Shown: positions 1 to 9,026 of the stretch, piece by piece | How positions within the stretch are numbered: position 1 is the stretch's first letter | Layout of the letters: each line of letters begins with the position of its first letter | NCBI RefSeq assembly: GCF_002095575.1 | Contig: NZ_MLJJ01000015.1 | Location: forward strand, 39,649-103,648 | Source: Pantoea septica | GTDB lineage: Bacteria > Pseudomonadota > Gammaproteobacteria > Enterobacterales > Enterobacteriaceae | Direction of reading: 5' to 3' | DNA: 64,000 bases | The notes under the pieces: generated by a model | Databases searched by the model: none | What the model saw: only the letters and a program-made list of their open reading frames with translations | Told to the model about the DNA's origin: nothing | Position numbers and translations under genes: made by a program

Positions 1-73
1 GCAGCTCGGTGTTGTCGAGCAGTGGCGCATCGCTGAATGAGAGGTAAGCGCCGTGAATACTGATTAATGACAT
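1..73 (-). CDS. uup: ABC-F ATPase Uup, N-terminal fragment cut by the window edge
   Basis: Reading leftward from the ATG at 73 gives 24 codons beginning MSLISIHGAYLSFSDAPLL, the N-terminus of Uup up to just before its first Walker A motif. Uup is a cytoplasmic ABC-F protein with two ATPase domains, linked to ribosome function and to suppressing precise transposon excision. Only the start is visible. It begins 6 nt after the rlmL stop on the same strand, which fits the E. coli rlmL-uup arrangement. Confidence 0.9.
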   Translation of the reverse strand, partial: MSLISIHGAYLSFSDAPLLDNTEL

Positions 74-79
74 CTGAAC

Positions 80-2194
80 TTATTCCTTACCGGCGTGAGT
101 AATCAGCCAGCAGTTGTGAATTTGACGGTTGCGGGCAAAATCCTGCGACAGGGTTTTCTGGGTAATGTCCTGCGCCTTCAGGCCCAGCGATGCCAGCCCC
201 TCAAGGTCCATTTTAAAGCCGCGCTTGTTGTTGGAGAACATGACGGTGCCGCCCGCGCGCAGCAGGCGTTTCAGGTTGCGCATCAGCATAATGTGATCGC
301 GCTGCACGTCGAAATCCTCTTCCATGCGTTTGGAGTTGGAGAAGGTCGGCGGATCGATAAAGATCAGATCGAACGTCTCGTCGCTCTCGCGCAGCCAGCT
401 CAGGCAGTCGGCCTGCATCAGGCGATGCTGACGGCCGGTCAGCCCGTTCAGACGCAGGTTGCGCTCCGCCCACTCCAGATAGGTGCGCGACATGTCGACC
501 GTGGTGGTGCTGCGTGCGCCGCCCAGCCCGGCGTGCACGCTGGCGCTGCCGGTATAGGAGAAGAGGTTGAGGAAATCTTTATCCTTGCTCATTTTGCCGA
601 GCATTTGGCGCGCGATGCGGTGGTCGAGGAACAGCCCGGTGTCCAGGTAGTCCGTCAGGTTCACCAGCAGGCGCGCGTTATACTCCTGCACTTCGAAGAA
701 ATCGCCCTTCTCGCCCAGTTTCTGATACTGATTCTTGCCTTTCTGCCGCTCGCGCGTTTTCAGCACCAGACGGTTGGCGGGCAGCTCCAGTACGCTGAGC
801 GTCGCGCCGATAACGTCAAACAGGCGCTGGCGCGCTTTCGCGGCGTCGATGGTCTTGGGCGGCGCATACTCCTGCACCACCACCCACTCGCCGTAGCGAT
901 CCACCGCCACGTTGTATTCCGGCAGATCGGCGTCATAGAGGCGATAGCAGGCGATACCTTCCTGACGTGCCCACTTCTCTAGCTTCTTCATGTTTTTACG
1001 CAGGCGGTTAGCGTAATCCTCGGCGATCTGCGCGCCGTTTTCGCTGCTGTTTTCCGCCAGCTGATAGTTCTTCTGCACGCACTCGATAGGGCCGTTTTTC
1101 GCCTTGAACTGGCGCTCCGCGCGCAGCTGCAGGCAGCTCAGCAGCTCAGGCGAACCGCTGAAGAGCGACAGGGTCCAGCCGCCGAAGTGCTGTTTCATGA
1201 TGCGGCCAAGCTGGCTGTGCAGCGCGATCAGCGCCGGCTCGCTCTCCAGGCGTTCGCCGTAAGGCGGGTTGCTCAATACCGTGCCGCGCTGCTCGCCAGG
1301 CAGCGGGTTTTTCAGCTGCAGCACATCCTGACGCGCGAAGGTAAAGAGATCGGCGACGCCGGCGCGGCGGGCGTTAGCCTGCGCCCATTCCAGCACGCGG
1401 CCGTCGCTGTCGTAGCCGAAGAAGCGCGCCTGCGCGGCGGCGGTGCCAGCGCGCGCGCGCTGCTGCGCCTCGCTTTTCACATCGCGCCACAGCGCGTCGT
1501 TATGCTGACGCCAATGGGTGAAGCCCCAGCGGCTACGCAGCAGGCCCGGCGCGCGATCGCAGGCGATCAGCGCCGCTTCAATCAGCAGCGTGCCAGAGCC
1601 GCACATAGGATCGAGCAGCGGCGTGGTCGGCTGCCAGCCGGAGCGCAGCACGATCGCCGCCGCCAGGTTCTCCTTGAGCGGCGCCTGGCCGGTCTGCTGA
1701 CGATAGCCGCGCTGATGCAGCGCGTCGCCGCTCAAATCCAGCGCGATGCTGGCGCGATCTTTATTCAGCCAGACGTTGATGCGGATATCCGGCTGCTCGC
1801 GATCCACATTGGGACGCGGTAGCTTCTGACGGGTAAAGGAATCGACAATCGCGTCCTTGACCTTCAACGCGCCAAACTGGCTGTTGCGAATCGATTCGTT
1901 GGTGCCGCTGAAGTGCACCACGAAGGTATGCTGACTGCCGAACAGTTCGGTCCAGTCGATGCTCTGTACGCCGACATAGAGATCGAGATCGCTGTAGACG
2001 CCAAATTCGCCAAGCGGCAGCAAAATACGCGACGCCAGCCGGCTCCACAGCAGACTCTGATACATCGTACGGTCATCGGCTTCAAAGTGAACGCCTCCCT
2101 GTACCACCTGCAGATCCTGCGCGCCCAGCGCGTCCAGCTCACTTTTTAACAGCTCTTCGAGCCCACGCGCCGTACTGGCAAAGAGAGAATTCAT
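80..2194 (-). CDS. rlmL: bifunctional 23S rRNA methyltransferase RlmKL (m2G2445 / m7G2069)
   Basis: This fusion enzyme methylates G2445 and G2069 of 23S rRNA during large-subunit assembly. The 704-residue product has an N-terminal THUMP region, a first Rossmann methyltransferase with the SAM loop DPMCGSGT (about residue 200) and the catalytic SNPPYGER (about 310), then the RlmK half with [10 protein letters not shown] at about 613. E. coli RlmKL is 702 residues. An in-frame ATG lies 12 codons upstream (2230), but the family begins [16 protein letters not shown], so 2194 is chosen. It is divergent from ycbX and lies just upstream of uup. Confidence 0.96.
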   Translation of the reverse strand: MNSLFASTARGLEELLKSELDALGAQDLQVVQGGVHFEADDRTMYQSLLWSRLASRILLPLGEFGVYSDLDLYVGVQSIDWTELFGSQHTFVVHFSGTNESIRNSQFGALKVKDAIVDSFTRQKLPRPNVDREQPDIRINVWLNKDRASIALDLSGDALHQRGYRQQTGQAPLKENLAAAIVLRSGWQPTTPLLDPMCGSGTLLIEAALIACDRAPGLLRSRWGFTHWRQHNDALWRDVKSEAQQRARAGTAAAQARFFGYDSDGRVLEWAQANARRAGVADLFTFARQDVLQLKNPLPGEQRGTVLSNPPYGERLESEPALIALHSQLGRIMKQHFGGWTLSLFSGSPELLSCLQLRAERQFKAKNGPIECVQKNYQLAENSSENGAQIAEDYANRLRKNMKKLEKWARQEGIACYRLYDADLPEYNVAVDRYGEWVVVQEYAPPKTIDAAKARQRLFDVIGATLSVLELPANRLVLKTRERQKGKNQYQKLGEKGDFFEVQEYNARLLVNLTDYLDTGLFLDHRIARQMLGKMSKDKDFLNLFSYTGSASVHAGLGGARSTTTVDMSRTYLEWAERNLRLNGLTGRQHRLMQADCLSWLRESDETFDLIFIDPPTFSNSKRMEEDFDVQRDHIMLMRNLKRLLRAGGTVMFSNNKRGFKMDLEGLASLGLKAQDITQKTLSQDFARNRQIHNCWLITHAGKE

Positions 2195-2368
2195 ATCGTC
2201 ACTATTACTCTTGAGAAAATTGCTGCGCATTATACCCTAATTACGCCTCATTGTTGGAAAGCTACACGCGCCTATCACCCGGCCGATCACGAGGCTATAG
2301 CGTCCCGACGCCATGTATCATAAAGTTAGCTTCTTTTGCCGCCCACGCCCGCTTCTCTGGAGATCGCC

Positions 2369-3478
2369 ATGCTTACGCTGTCCCGTCTGTTCATTCATCC
2401 GGTCAAATCGATGCGGGGTGTACACCTTTCCCATGCGCAGGCGCTGGAGAGCGGACTGGCTTTCGACCGCATTTTTATGGTGACGGATCTGGACGGCACC
2501 TTTATTACCGCGCGCCAGTATCCGGAGATGGTGCGCTTTACCCCGGCGCTGTTGGCCGACGGCCTCTCTCTGCAGGCGCCCGACGGCAGCCAGGCGACGA
2601 TCCGCTTCAGCGATTTCGCCGCGCAGGAGGCGCCGACGGAAGTCTGGGGCAACCATTTTACCGCGCGCATCGCTCCCGACGACATCAACGCCTGGCTCAG
2701 CGCCTTTTTCCCCCGTCCGGTGCAGCTGCGCTGGGTTGGGCCGCAGCCGTCGCGCCGGGTGAAACGCTTTAACGAGGTGCCGCTGGGTTTTGCCGACGGC
2801 TATCCGTTTCTGCTGGTTAACAGCGCCTCGCTGCAGGATCTGCAACAGCGCTGCCCGGCCAGCGTGCGCGCCGAGCAGTTTCGCGCCAACCTGATTGTGA
2901 GCGGCGCGCCGGCCTGGGATGAAGACAGCTGGGCAACGGTGCAGATCGGCAGTGTAATTTTCGACGTGCCCAAACCCTGCAGCCGCTGCGTCTTTACCAC
3001 CGTCGGCACCGAAAGCGGCCGCAAGCATCCAGACGGCGAGCCGCTAAAAACCCTGCAGGGCTTCCGCAGCGCGCAGGACGGCAGCGGCGATATCGACTTC
3101 GGCCTGAATTTGATTGCGCGCGGCAGCGGCATCGTTCGCGTCGGAGACGAGGTGCAGGTGCTGGCGCGCCATACGCCGCGCGCCTACGGGCCTGGCGCAG
3201 TGGTCGAAACCCTTAAGCCGCAGCAGCAAACGGCGGCGGCGGTCTCTGTGACCTGGCAAGGCGAGCAGTTTCAGGGCGATAACCAGCAGGTGCTGCTGGA
3301 GCAGTTAGAGCAGCAGGGTTTTAAAATCCCCTACTCCTGCCGGGCTGGGCTGTGCGGCAGCTGTAAAGTGACGCTGGTTGCGGGAGAGGTAAAAGCGCTG
3401 AAGAAGAGCGCCATTCGCGACGACGGCACCATTCTGAGCTGCAGCTGTATTCCCGCTGGCGATATAGAACTGGCGTGA
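2369..3478 (+). CDS. ycbX: YcbX: MOSC-domain molybdoenzyme with C-terminal 2Fe-2S ferredoxin
   Basis: In E. coli YcbX reduces N-hydroxylated base analogues such as 6-N-hydroxylaminopurine in a molybdenum-cofactor-dependent way. The 369-residue protein has an N-terminal beta-barrel plus MOSC region, with a PCSRC cysteine motif near residue 200, and a plant-type ferredoxin domain with cysteines at about 324, 329, 332 and 358. The length equals E. coli YcbX. The start at 2369 follows a good ribosome site (TCTGGAGA) and matches the family N-terminus; an upstream in-frame ATG at 2336 is less likely. Its stop lies 3 nt from the convergent zapC stop, with no clear terminator between. Confidence 0.95.
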   Translation: MLTLSRLFIHPVKSMRGVHLSHAQALESGLAFDRIFMVTDLDGTFITARQYPEMVRFTPALLADGLSLQAPDGSQATIRFSDFAAQEAPTEVWGNHFTARIAPDDINAWLSAFFPRPVQLRWVGPQPSRRVKRFNEVPLGFADGYPFLLVNSASLQDLQQRCPASVRAEQFRANLIVSGAPAWDEDSWATVQIGSVIFDVPKPCSRCVFTTVGTESGRKHPDGEPLKTLQGFRSAQDGSGDIDFGLNLIARGSGIVRVGDEVQVLARHTPRAYGPGAVVETLKPQQQTAAAVSVTWQGEQFQGDNQQVLLEQLEQQGFKIPYSCRAGLCGSCKVTLVAGEVKALKKSAIRDDGTILSCSCIPAGDIELA

Positions 3479-3481
3479 AAA

Positions 3482-4024
3482 TCAGACCGCGTAAGCGAAG
3501 CGCGGCGCACTCTCCGCATGGTGCGGCAGCAGGCGATCGTTCATGATTTTAATGGCGTCGCCTAACACCATCTGTTTGCCCGCGAGCGTCAGCGTAGGCT
3601 GCGCCAGCAGGCAGAGGGTGGCATTGCCGCCGCTTTCCACCGCCAGCAGCCGCGCCTGTTCGCCATTCTCCGCCAGCGTGACCTCCACCATGTCGCCCGC
3701 CTCCGGCTGCAGCACGCAGGTCCAGGCGGTAAAATGCCAGCTTTTCGGCATCAGCGGCTTCAGAAAGCGGCTCGCCACCAGCGCGTTGAGCGTCAGCTCG
3801 GCGCGCTGATTAACGCTTAGCGAACTCTGTCGGCAGCGTTCTTCGAAGGTATAGTAGAGGGCGGCGTCGTCAACGCTGAATCCGGTCTGGGTGAAGGCGT
3901 CGGGGGTCAACATTTTGCGGGGAAAGCGAGAGCGGAAAAGCATACCGTCAGCCAGGTCCAGCATCATCCGGTCATGGTCGGCGTCAAAATACCAGCGCCA
4001 GTTATCGTCAGGTTTGATTTTCAT
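3482..4024 (-). CDS. zapC: cell division protein ZapC
   Basis: ZapC is a small cytoplasmic protein that binds FtsZ polymers and promotes their bundling at the division ring. The 180 residues start [14 protein letters not shown], carry the conserved [14 protein letters not shown] and end with the family motif [12 protein letters not shown], matching E. coli ZapC in length. The open frame extends 45 codons further upstream, but that stretch is not family-like, so the ATG at 4024 is used. It lies downstream of pyrD on the same strand, 153 nt away, as in E. coli. Confidence 0.94.
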   Translation of the reverse strand: MKIKPDDNWRWYFDADHDRMMLDLADGMLFRSRFPRKMLTPDAFTQTGFSVDDAALYYTFEERCRQSSLSVNQRAELTLNALVASRFLKPLMPKSWHFTAWTCVLQPEAGDMVEVTLAENGEQARLLAVESGGNATLCLLAQPTLTLAGKQMVLGDAIKIMNDRLLPHHAESAPRFAYAV

Positions 4025-4177
4025 AATTTGCCTCGTCATTAACCGCCGCGTTTCTCTGCACAGACTCAGCGAAGCCCTGTTTGTGGGGAAAAAGCTGAAA
4101 ATACGCACAACAGGGGAAAAATATAAACGAGCCGAAGTGAGAAATAAACCCCCCGGCATCGTTTTATTAGAAATGTC

Positions 4178-5188
4178 TTAGAGATGGGTCACGATATCTT
4201 TTATTAATCCCGGCCCTTTATAAATAAAGCCGGAGTAAATCTGTACCAGCGCGGCGCCCGCGGCCATTTTTTCTCGCGCCGCGGTTAATGAATCAATACC
4301 GCCAACGCCGATAATCGGCAGCGCGCCGTCCAGCTCCTGCGCCAGCCGCTTGATCACCGCCGTGCTACGCGACTGCACCGGACGACCGCTCAGACCGCCT
4401 GATTCCGTGCTGTATTGCAGGCCGCTGACCAGCGAGCGATCCAGCGTAGTATTGGTGGCTATCACGCCGTCGATATTATGGCGCACCAGGCTGTCGGCAA
4501 TTTGTATTAATTCTTCTTCAGAAAGATCGGGCGCAATTTTTACCGCGACCGGCACATATTTCAGATGCTGCTGCTCCAGCGCTTTCTGTTTGGCTTTAAT
4601 CGACGCCAGAAGATCGTCGAGCGCTTCGCCATATTGCAGCGTACGCAATCCCGGCGTATTTGGCGAGGAGATATTTATCGCGATATAGCCGGCATGCGCA
4701 TAAACCTTCTCCATGCAAATGAGGTAATCCTCTTTGCCGTTTTCCACCGCCGTATCTTTATTTTTGCCGATATTAATGCCGAGAATACCTTTGAGCCGCG
4801 CTTTTTTGACGTTCTCCACCAGGTGATCGACGCCGAGATTATTAAAGCCCATGCGGTTGATAATGCCCTCGGCCTCGACCAGCCGGAACATGCGCGGCTT
4901 ATCGTTGCCCGCCTGCGCGCGCGGCGTGACGGTACCGACCTCCACGAAGCCGAACCCCATCGCGCCGAAGGCGTCGATGCATTCCGCGTTTTTGTCCAGT
5001 CCCGCCGCCAGCCCCAGCGCATTGTCAAACCGTAAGCCCATGCAGGTCACCGGACGGGAAGGAAGACGCTGACGTATCAGCGCCTCCAGCGGCGTGCCGC
5101 TGATGAAACGCAGTTGCTGAAAAGTGAGTTCGTGAGCGCGCTCGGGGTCGAGCTTAAACAGCGCAGGTCGGACGATAGGATAAAGCAT
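4178..5188 (-). CDS. pyrD: dihydroorotate dehydrogenase (quinone), class 2
   Basis: PyrD oxidises dihydroorotate to orotate in de novo pyrimidine synthesis and passes electrons through FMN to membrane quinones. The 336-residue length is that of E. coli. The N-terminal helical extension ([19 protein letters not shown]) is the membrane-binding feature of class 2 enzymes, and the loop SSPNTPGL holds the catalytic serine near residue 175. FMN-phosphate loops GVGGI and [10 protein letters not shown] lie near the C-terminus. A ribosome site (CCAGGAGAG) precedes the ATG. The glycosyltransferase cluster lies immediately upstream on the same strand, so read-through into pyrD is possible. Confidence 0.97.
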   Translation of the reverse strand: MLYPIVRPALFKLDPERAHELTFQQLRFISGTPLEALIRQRLPSRPVTCMGLRFDNALGLAAGLDKNAECIDAFGAMGFGFVEVGTVTPRAQAGNDKPRMFRLVEAEGIINRMGFNNLGVDHLVENVKKARLKGILGINIGKNKDTAVENGKEDYLICMEKVYAHAGYIAINISSPNTPGLRTLQYGEALDDLLASIKAKQKALEQQHLKYVPVAVKIAPDLSEEELIQIADSLVRHNIDGVIATNTTLDRSLVSGLQYSTESGGLSGRPVQSRSTAVIKRLAQELDGALPIIGVGGIDSLTAAREKMAAGAALVQIYSGFIYKGPGLIKDIVTHL

Positions 5189-5240
5189 GCACTCTCCTGG
5201 AGGTCGGAAGCGATGAGTTGTCGGGGTGCACGGGAAAATG

Positions 5241-5278
5241 TGCGCCAGAATGTTAAAGGCCTCTGGCGCAAAAGTAAA
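5241..5278 (-). promoter_or_regulatory. predicted pyrD promoter overlapped by a 9-bp inverted repeat
   Basis: On the minus strand, a -35-like TTTACT (5273-5278) and a -10-like TAACAT (5250-5255) are separated by 17 bp, predicting a start near 5243 and a leader of about 55 nt. A perfect inverted repeat, TGCGCCAGA/TCTGGCGCA, has one arm at 5262-5270 inside the spacer and the other at 5241-5249 over the predicted start. It could be an operator or an mRNA hairpin. The promoter call rests only on sequence resemblance. Confidence 0.45.
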
Positions 5279-5308
5279 TTACTGACGGGACAAGATTATT
5301 GATCGCGA

Positions 5309-6316
5309 TCAGCGCTTGCTGGCATAACGCGCCAGACGGCGACACGCCTGCAGACCGCTGTAAATCGTCGGATAGTACCAGAGCAGTTTAAGACGTTTGC
5401 TTTCGCCCGTCACCTTGCGCACCAGCTGATCGATGGTGGTATGCCAGGAGGCGGGCACCGCAATATTGTTTTTGCGGATTTCGATCAGGCAACCATACAT
5501 CACCGGCTGATAGTAGATGTCCAGCAGCTTCTCTTCCGGGGGCAATCCCTGCTCGCGCAGGAAGCTTTCGCTGCTGCGGCGGGCGATATAGTAGTTCTCC
5601 ACCCACGAGAAGGTCGCCTTGCCTTGCGACAGCGAAGTCGGCATAAAGCGCTTGTTGTAGTAGCTTTTCCGCGTAAAGCCGATCTGCCGCGCCGACATAT
5701 AGAGCGCGAACATATAGGGCGCGTCTTCATGGTTCTGGATCGGCAGAAACTGCACGCCGGTGCGCATAATAAGATCCCGCGAGAGAATGCTGCTCCACAA
5801 CGTGCGGTGGGCCGAACGGTGCGGGATCATGCTGCGCAGCGTGTCGGCGCCGCCGGGCAGGACGGCGTCGACGTGGCGCTGATGGAATTGCTCATACTGG
5901 CGCTCGGCGACTGGTTTGTCAGTAAACATGCGCGCGCCGAAGCAGAACATCTCCATCTCGGGATGCTGCGCCAGCGCGCTGCGGAAGTCGGCGAAGAGAT
6001 CTTTCGAGACAAAATCGTCGGCGTCCATAAAGTAGATAAAGTCGCCGGTGGCGATCTCCAGCCCTTTGGTGCGTGCCGCGCTGACCCCGCCGCGCTCGCC
6101 GCGCAGCAGCGTCAGCTGCGGATGGCGAGCGGCCAGCGCCTCCAGCAGGGCGACGCTGTTGTCGGTGGAGCCGTCGTCGATAACGATCACCTGCTCCGGC
6201 GGAGATGACTGACCCAGCAGCGAATCGATCGCTTCCGGCAGCCAGGGCGCGCAGTTCCAGTTCGGCACGATAACAGAGATCGTCGCTGCGCGGCTGTCAG
6301 GGTTCCGTGTGCTCAT
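5309..6316 (-). CDS. family 2 glycosyltransferase (first of two in the cluster)
   Basis: This 335-residue protein has a GT-A fold N-terminus: the start ISVIVPNWN, the nucleotide-binding VIDDGSTD (45-52) and a metal-binding DAD at 98-100. A later HED motif is placed like the catalytic-base region of the family. Downstream residues include HPEMEMFCFGARMF (118-131), closely matching the second glycosyltransferase of the cluster. No membrane segment is apparent, so it is probably a cytoplasmic or peripheral enzyme adding a sugar to a lipid-linked acceptor. Donor and acceptor cannot be read from sequence. Its ATG overlaps the flippase stop (ATGA), implying translational coupling, with GGAG five bases before the start. 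Confidence 0.85.
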   Translation of the reverse strand: MSTRNPDSRAATISVIVPNWNCAPWLPEAIDSLLGQSSPPEQVIVIDDGSTDNSVALLEALAARHPQLTLLRGERGGVSAARTKGLEIATGDFIYFMDADDFVSKDLFADFRSALAQHPEMEMFCFGARMFTDKPVAERQYEQFHQRHVDAVLPGGADTLRSMIPHRSAHRTLWSSILSRDLIMRTGVQFLPIQNHEDAPYMFALYMSARQIGFTRKSYYNKRFMPTSLSQGKATFSWVENYYIARRSSESFLREQGLPPEEKLLDIYYQPVMYGCLIEIRKNNIAVPASWHTTIDQLVRKVTGESKRLKLLWYYPTIYSGLQACRRLARYASKR

Positions 6317-7839
6317 TCTCGCTCCTCAATAGTAAAAGCTTTGGCTCGGGCAGGCAGCAGACGCTTAATCACCAGGCTGTGCAGCAGACAGCAGACTGAA
6401 AGGTTAACCAGGCCGATCAAACCCAGCCACAGCAGGTTAAGCCAGCGGTTCTGGTTCCACTCGATTGGCAGGAAGGTGCAAAGCCAGGCGATTAGCCCTG
6501 CAACCGCCCAGATCAGCAGCACGTCGCGCGTCAGCCAGGTAAAGTGAATGCCCGGCGCGAAACGGCGGTGCACCAGCCATGCCCAGCCGGCCAGATAGAA
6601 GACGTTCTGGCCCAGCCACAGCCAGCCGGTGCCCTCCGCACCATAGTGAATCGCGGCCCAGATATTGAGCGGAACCAGGATCACGGCGAAGCAGGAGAAG
6701 CCCTTCAGATGCAGCTTGAGATTGCCGTTGACGTACTGCAGATGGTAAAGCAGGCCGCAAATCGCCTGCACGCCGCTGCCCAGCGCGTAGAGGCTAAGCA
6801 CGAACGACATATCCGTCACGACCTGCGTGTTCTGCGTCCAGGCCCAGAGCAGCGGCGTGGCGAACATCGCGATAGTAATGCTGAGCGGCGCCATAAAGAT
6901 CGCCACCGCCTGCGTGGTGTAGCGGTAGAGCGTCAGAGATTCGGCATCGCCCTCTTTGCGCGTTTTAATGCCGGTCATGCGCGGCACGATCGCCTGCATA
7001 ATCGGGCTGCTGAGCAGGATAATGCCGGTAGCCGCGGTGGCGACGACGGTAAAGGAGCCGTAGGCGCTCAGCGGCAGGGTTTTCGACAGTACCAGACGGT
7101 CGATTTGCGAAATAAAGGTCCAGATTGCACTGGCGAACGCCGCGCTCAGCGCAAAGCGAATAAAGGGTTTTAACACCGCCTTTAAGTTTTCGTGCTTCTG
7201 TTTACGCGCGGCGGCAGGCACCAGCTGATAGGATTTAGCAATCAGGCAGATCGCTTCCGCTATCGACACCGCCAGCTGCCAGATAAAGAAGCTCAGCACC
7301 GGATTGGAGAAGAGCTGAATGATCAGCACCGCGCCGAAGGTGCGCAGCGTGACGATGACCAGGTTGACGCCGTTGAGCCATACCTGATGCTCAAAGCCGA
7401 CAATAACGCTGCGATAGGGGCTGGTACGCCAGCGAATAGCCGCCGTAATCACCATGATAGCGACAGCGAGCGTCACGTCCGCTGAAGGCAGATGGCGCGC
7501 GTCGAGCCAGTTATGGGCGATCCATGGCGTCGCCAGCCAGCCGATCACCACCAGAATCACCGTGGAGATAAGAAAGAATTTCGACAGCGCGGAGAAGAGC
7601 GCCGGGAACCAGATAAATTCCGCCTGATTGGCGCGATAGCGCGCCGCTTCGCGCATCAGCGTGGTCGATACGCCGGCGTCGAGCAGCTGGAGCCAGGTTA
7701 ACAGAATCGAGAAAAAACCCACTAGCCCGTAAGCTTCCATCCCGAGATGTTGAATATAGAGCGGCACGACCAGAATGCCTGACAGCGTCAGGTATATCTG
7801 ACCGACATAATTGGCGATCGCGTTACGTTTAATTGACAT
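6313..7839 (-). CDS. Wzx-like polysaccharide/lipid-linked glycan flippase
   Basis: A 508-residue, strongly hydrophobic protein with roughly 12-14 predicted membrane spans. The N-terminal pattern (NYVGQIYLTLSGILVVPLYI then YGLVGFFSILLTWLQLLDAG) is typical of the Wzx/RfbX branch of the MOP exporter superfamily. Such proteins move undecaprenyl-linked oligosaccharides across the inner membrane. Start at 7839 (MSIKRN) is chosen by resemblance to the family; the frame stays open 17 codons further and neither start has a strong ribosome site. It sits between two glycosyltransferases. No Wzy polymerase or initiating sugar-phosphate transferase is nearby, so it must work with genes elsewhere. Confidence 0.85.
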   Translation of the reverse strand: MSIKRNAIANYVGQIYLTLSGILVVPLYIQHLGMEAYGLVGFFSILLTWLQLLDAGVSTTLMREAARYRANQAEFIWFPALFSALSKFFLISTVILVVIGWLATPWIAHNWLDARHLPSADVTLAVAIMVITAAIRWRTSPYRSVIVGFEHQVWLNGVNLVIVTLRTFGAVLIIQLFSNPVLSFFIWQLAVSIAEAICLIAKSYQLVPAAARKQKHENLKAVLKPFIRFALSAAFASAIWTFISQIDRLVLSKTLPLSAYGSFTVVATAATGIILLSSPIMQAIVPRMTGIKTRKEGDAESLTLYRYTTQAVAIFMAPLSITIAMFATPLLWAWTQNTQVVTDMSFVLSLYALGSGVQAICGLLYHLQYVNGNLKLHLKGFSCFAVILVPLNIWAAIHYGAEGTGWLWLGQNVFYLAGWAWLVHRRFAPGIHFTWLTRDVLLIWAVAGLIAWLCTFLPIEWNQNRWLNLLWLGLIGLVNLSVCCLLHSLVIKRLLPARAKAFTIEERE

Positions 7840-8045
7840 AAGTATGATTGTATCTGGGCAGTTTTCTCGGAGGCCACAAGCGTGGCACACATCATCAGAC
7901 CTGCCTACCAGACATAGTCTTAAATTTATCTCTGGCGCTGCGCGCCAGCTTTAATCTGACCTGCCGCGGGAAAAGTCAGAGGGTGAAATAATATTTATCC
8001 GCGGCGAATCGTCCGGTAAGCAGGCATTTCGATGCGAGCGAAAAG

Positions 8046-9026
8046 TCAGGCGGCTTTTTTCAGCTCTTTTGTAACTTTGTATTTTTGCAGCAGGATAAAC
8101 ATGCGCGGGCGATTAATAAGCAGCCACTCTTTAGCGTTGACCGGCTTAAATTTGCCGCCCATAAAGCGAATCGCATTATTGACATATTCCGGCACCGGCG
8201 TGCCGTTGTAGAGCGACAGATAAATCATCAGGCGAAAAGAGTGCATTAAATAGGCTTTCTCCAGCTGCGTCTTCAGCGGCGAATGATCTAAATTATGCTT
8301 GAGTATGCCGTAGGTCTGCATAAAGGCGTTATAACGCTGCAGGAAATAGTCGTCGTCTTTGCGACTGTTGGTGAGCGAGCCGCTGCGTACGCGCTGGCGA
8401 TAGTAAACGTGCTGGCTTACCCAGGCATGCGTGGCGTGAACGAATACCGACAGCGTAAATTTATGATCTTCATGTACCCGGTCGACAAAACGCAGGCCGT
8501 GCTGCGTAATCAGGCTTCTTTTCACCGCGTAGTTCCAGGCGGCGGAGGTATAGGAGCCATTATTCAACAGGCGCGACAAAACCTGCTGCGGCGACTGCAG
8601 ACCGAATTGGTCGTGGCGCACTTTAGGACGGGTCTGATTTTCCCGGCCATCTTCGAACATCTGCGAATTAAAGCAAAAGAGATCAATCTCAGGGTGCGCA
8701 GCGGTAACCTGCTGCAGCTCTGCTACGAAGCCTTCCGGCACGATATCGTCCGGGTCGCAGAAGAAGACAAACTCCCCTTGCGCGGCGTCGATGCCGGTAT
8801 CGCGCGCTTTGCCCGCGCCGCCGTTGGGCGTGGTAATAACGCGAACCTGCGGCTGGTGACCATATTTCTGCTCTACCAGCGCCAGGGTGCCATCGGTTGA
8901 GCTGTCGTTAACAATGATAATTTCTGTCGGCGCGTCAATCTGACGCAACAAGGAGTCGACACATTCGACTATATATTTCTCCACGTTATACGTGGGAATA
9001 ATGACTGATAGCAGCGTCTTTGCCAT
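8046..9026 (-). CDS. family 2 glycosyltransferase (second of two in the cluster)
   Basis: A 326-residue GT-A enzyme: SVIIPTYN near the N-terminus, IVNDSSTD (38-45), the metal-binding DPDD at 91-94 and a later HED motif. The segment HPEIDLFCFNSQMF (111-124) parallels HPEMEMFCFGARMF of the other glycosyltransferase, so the two are probably paralogues. The ATG at 9026 has GAGAAAG upstream and begins the family-like sequence MAKTLLSVIIP; the frame extends 16 codons further without support. It is the first gene of the presumed minus-strand unit, about 206 bp upstream of the flippase. The sugar transferred is unknown. Confidence 0.85.
   Translation of the reverse strand: MAKTLLSVIIPTYNVEKYIVECVDSLLRQIDAPTEIIIVNDSSTDGTLALVEQKYGHQPQVRVITTPNGGAGKARDTGIDAAQGEFVFFCDPDDIVPEGFVAELQQVTAAHPEIDLFCFNSQMFEDGRENQTRPKVRHDQFGLQSPQQVLSRLLNNGSYTSAAWNYAVKRSLITQHGLRFVDRVHEDHKFTLSVFVHATHAWVSQHVYYRQRVRSGSLTNSRKDDDYFLQRYNAFMQTYGILKHNLDHSPLKTQLEKAYLMHSFRLMIYLSLYNGTPVPEYVNNAIRFMGGKFKPVNAKEWLLINRPRMFILLQKYKVTKELKKAA

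Noticed and set aside
95..982. 295-codon plus-strand open frame opposite rlmL
   Set aside because: It is antisense to a clear rlmL; GC-rich codon bias makes long shadow frames, and the product resembles no family.
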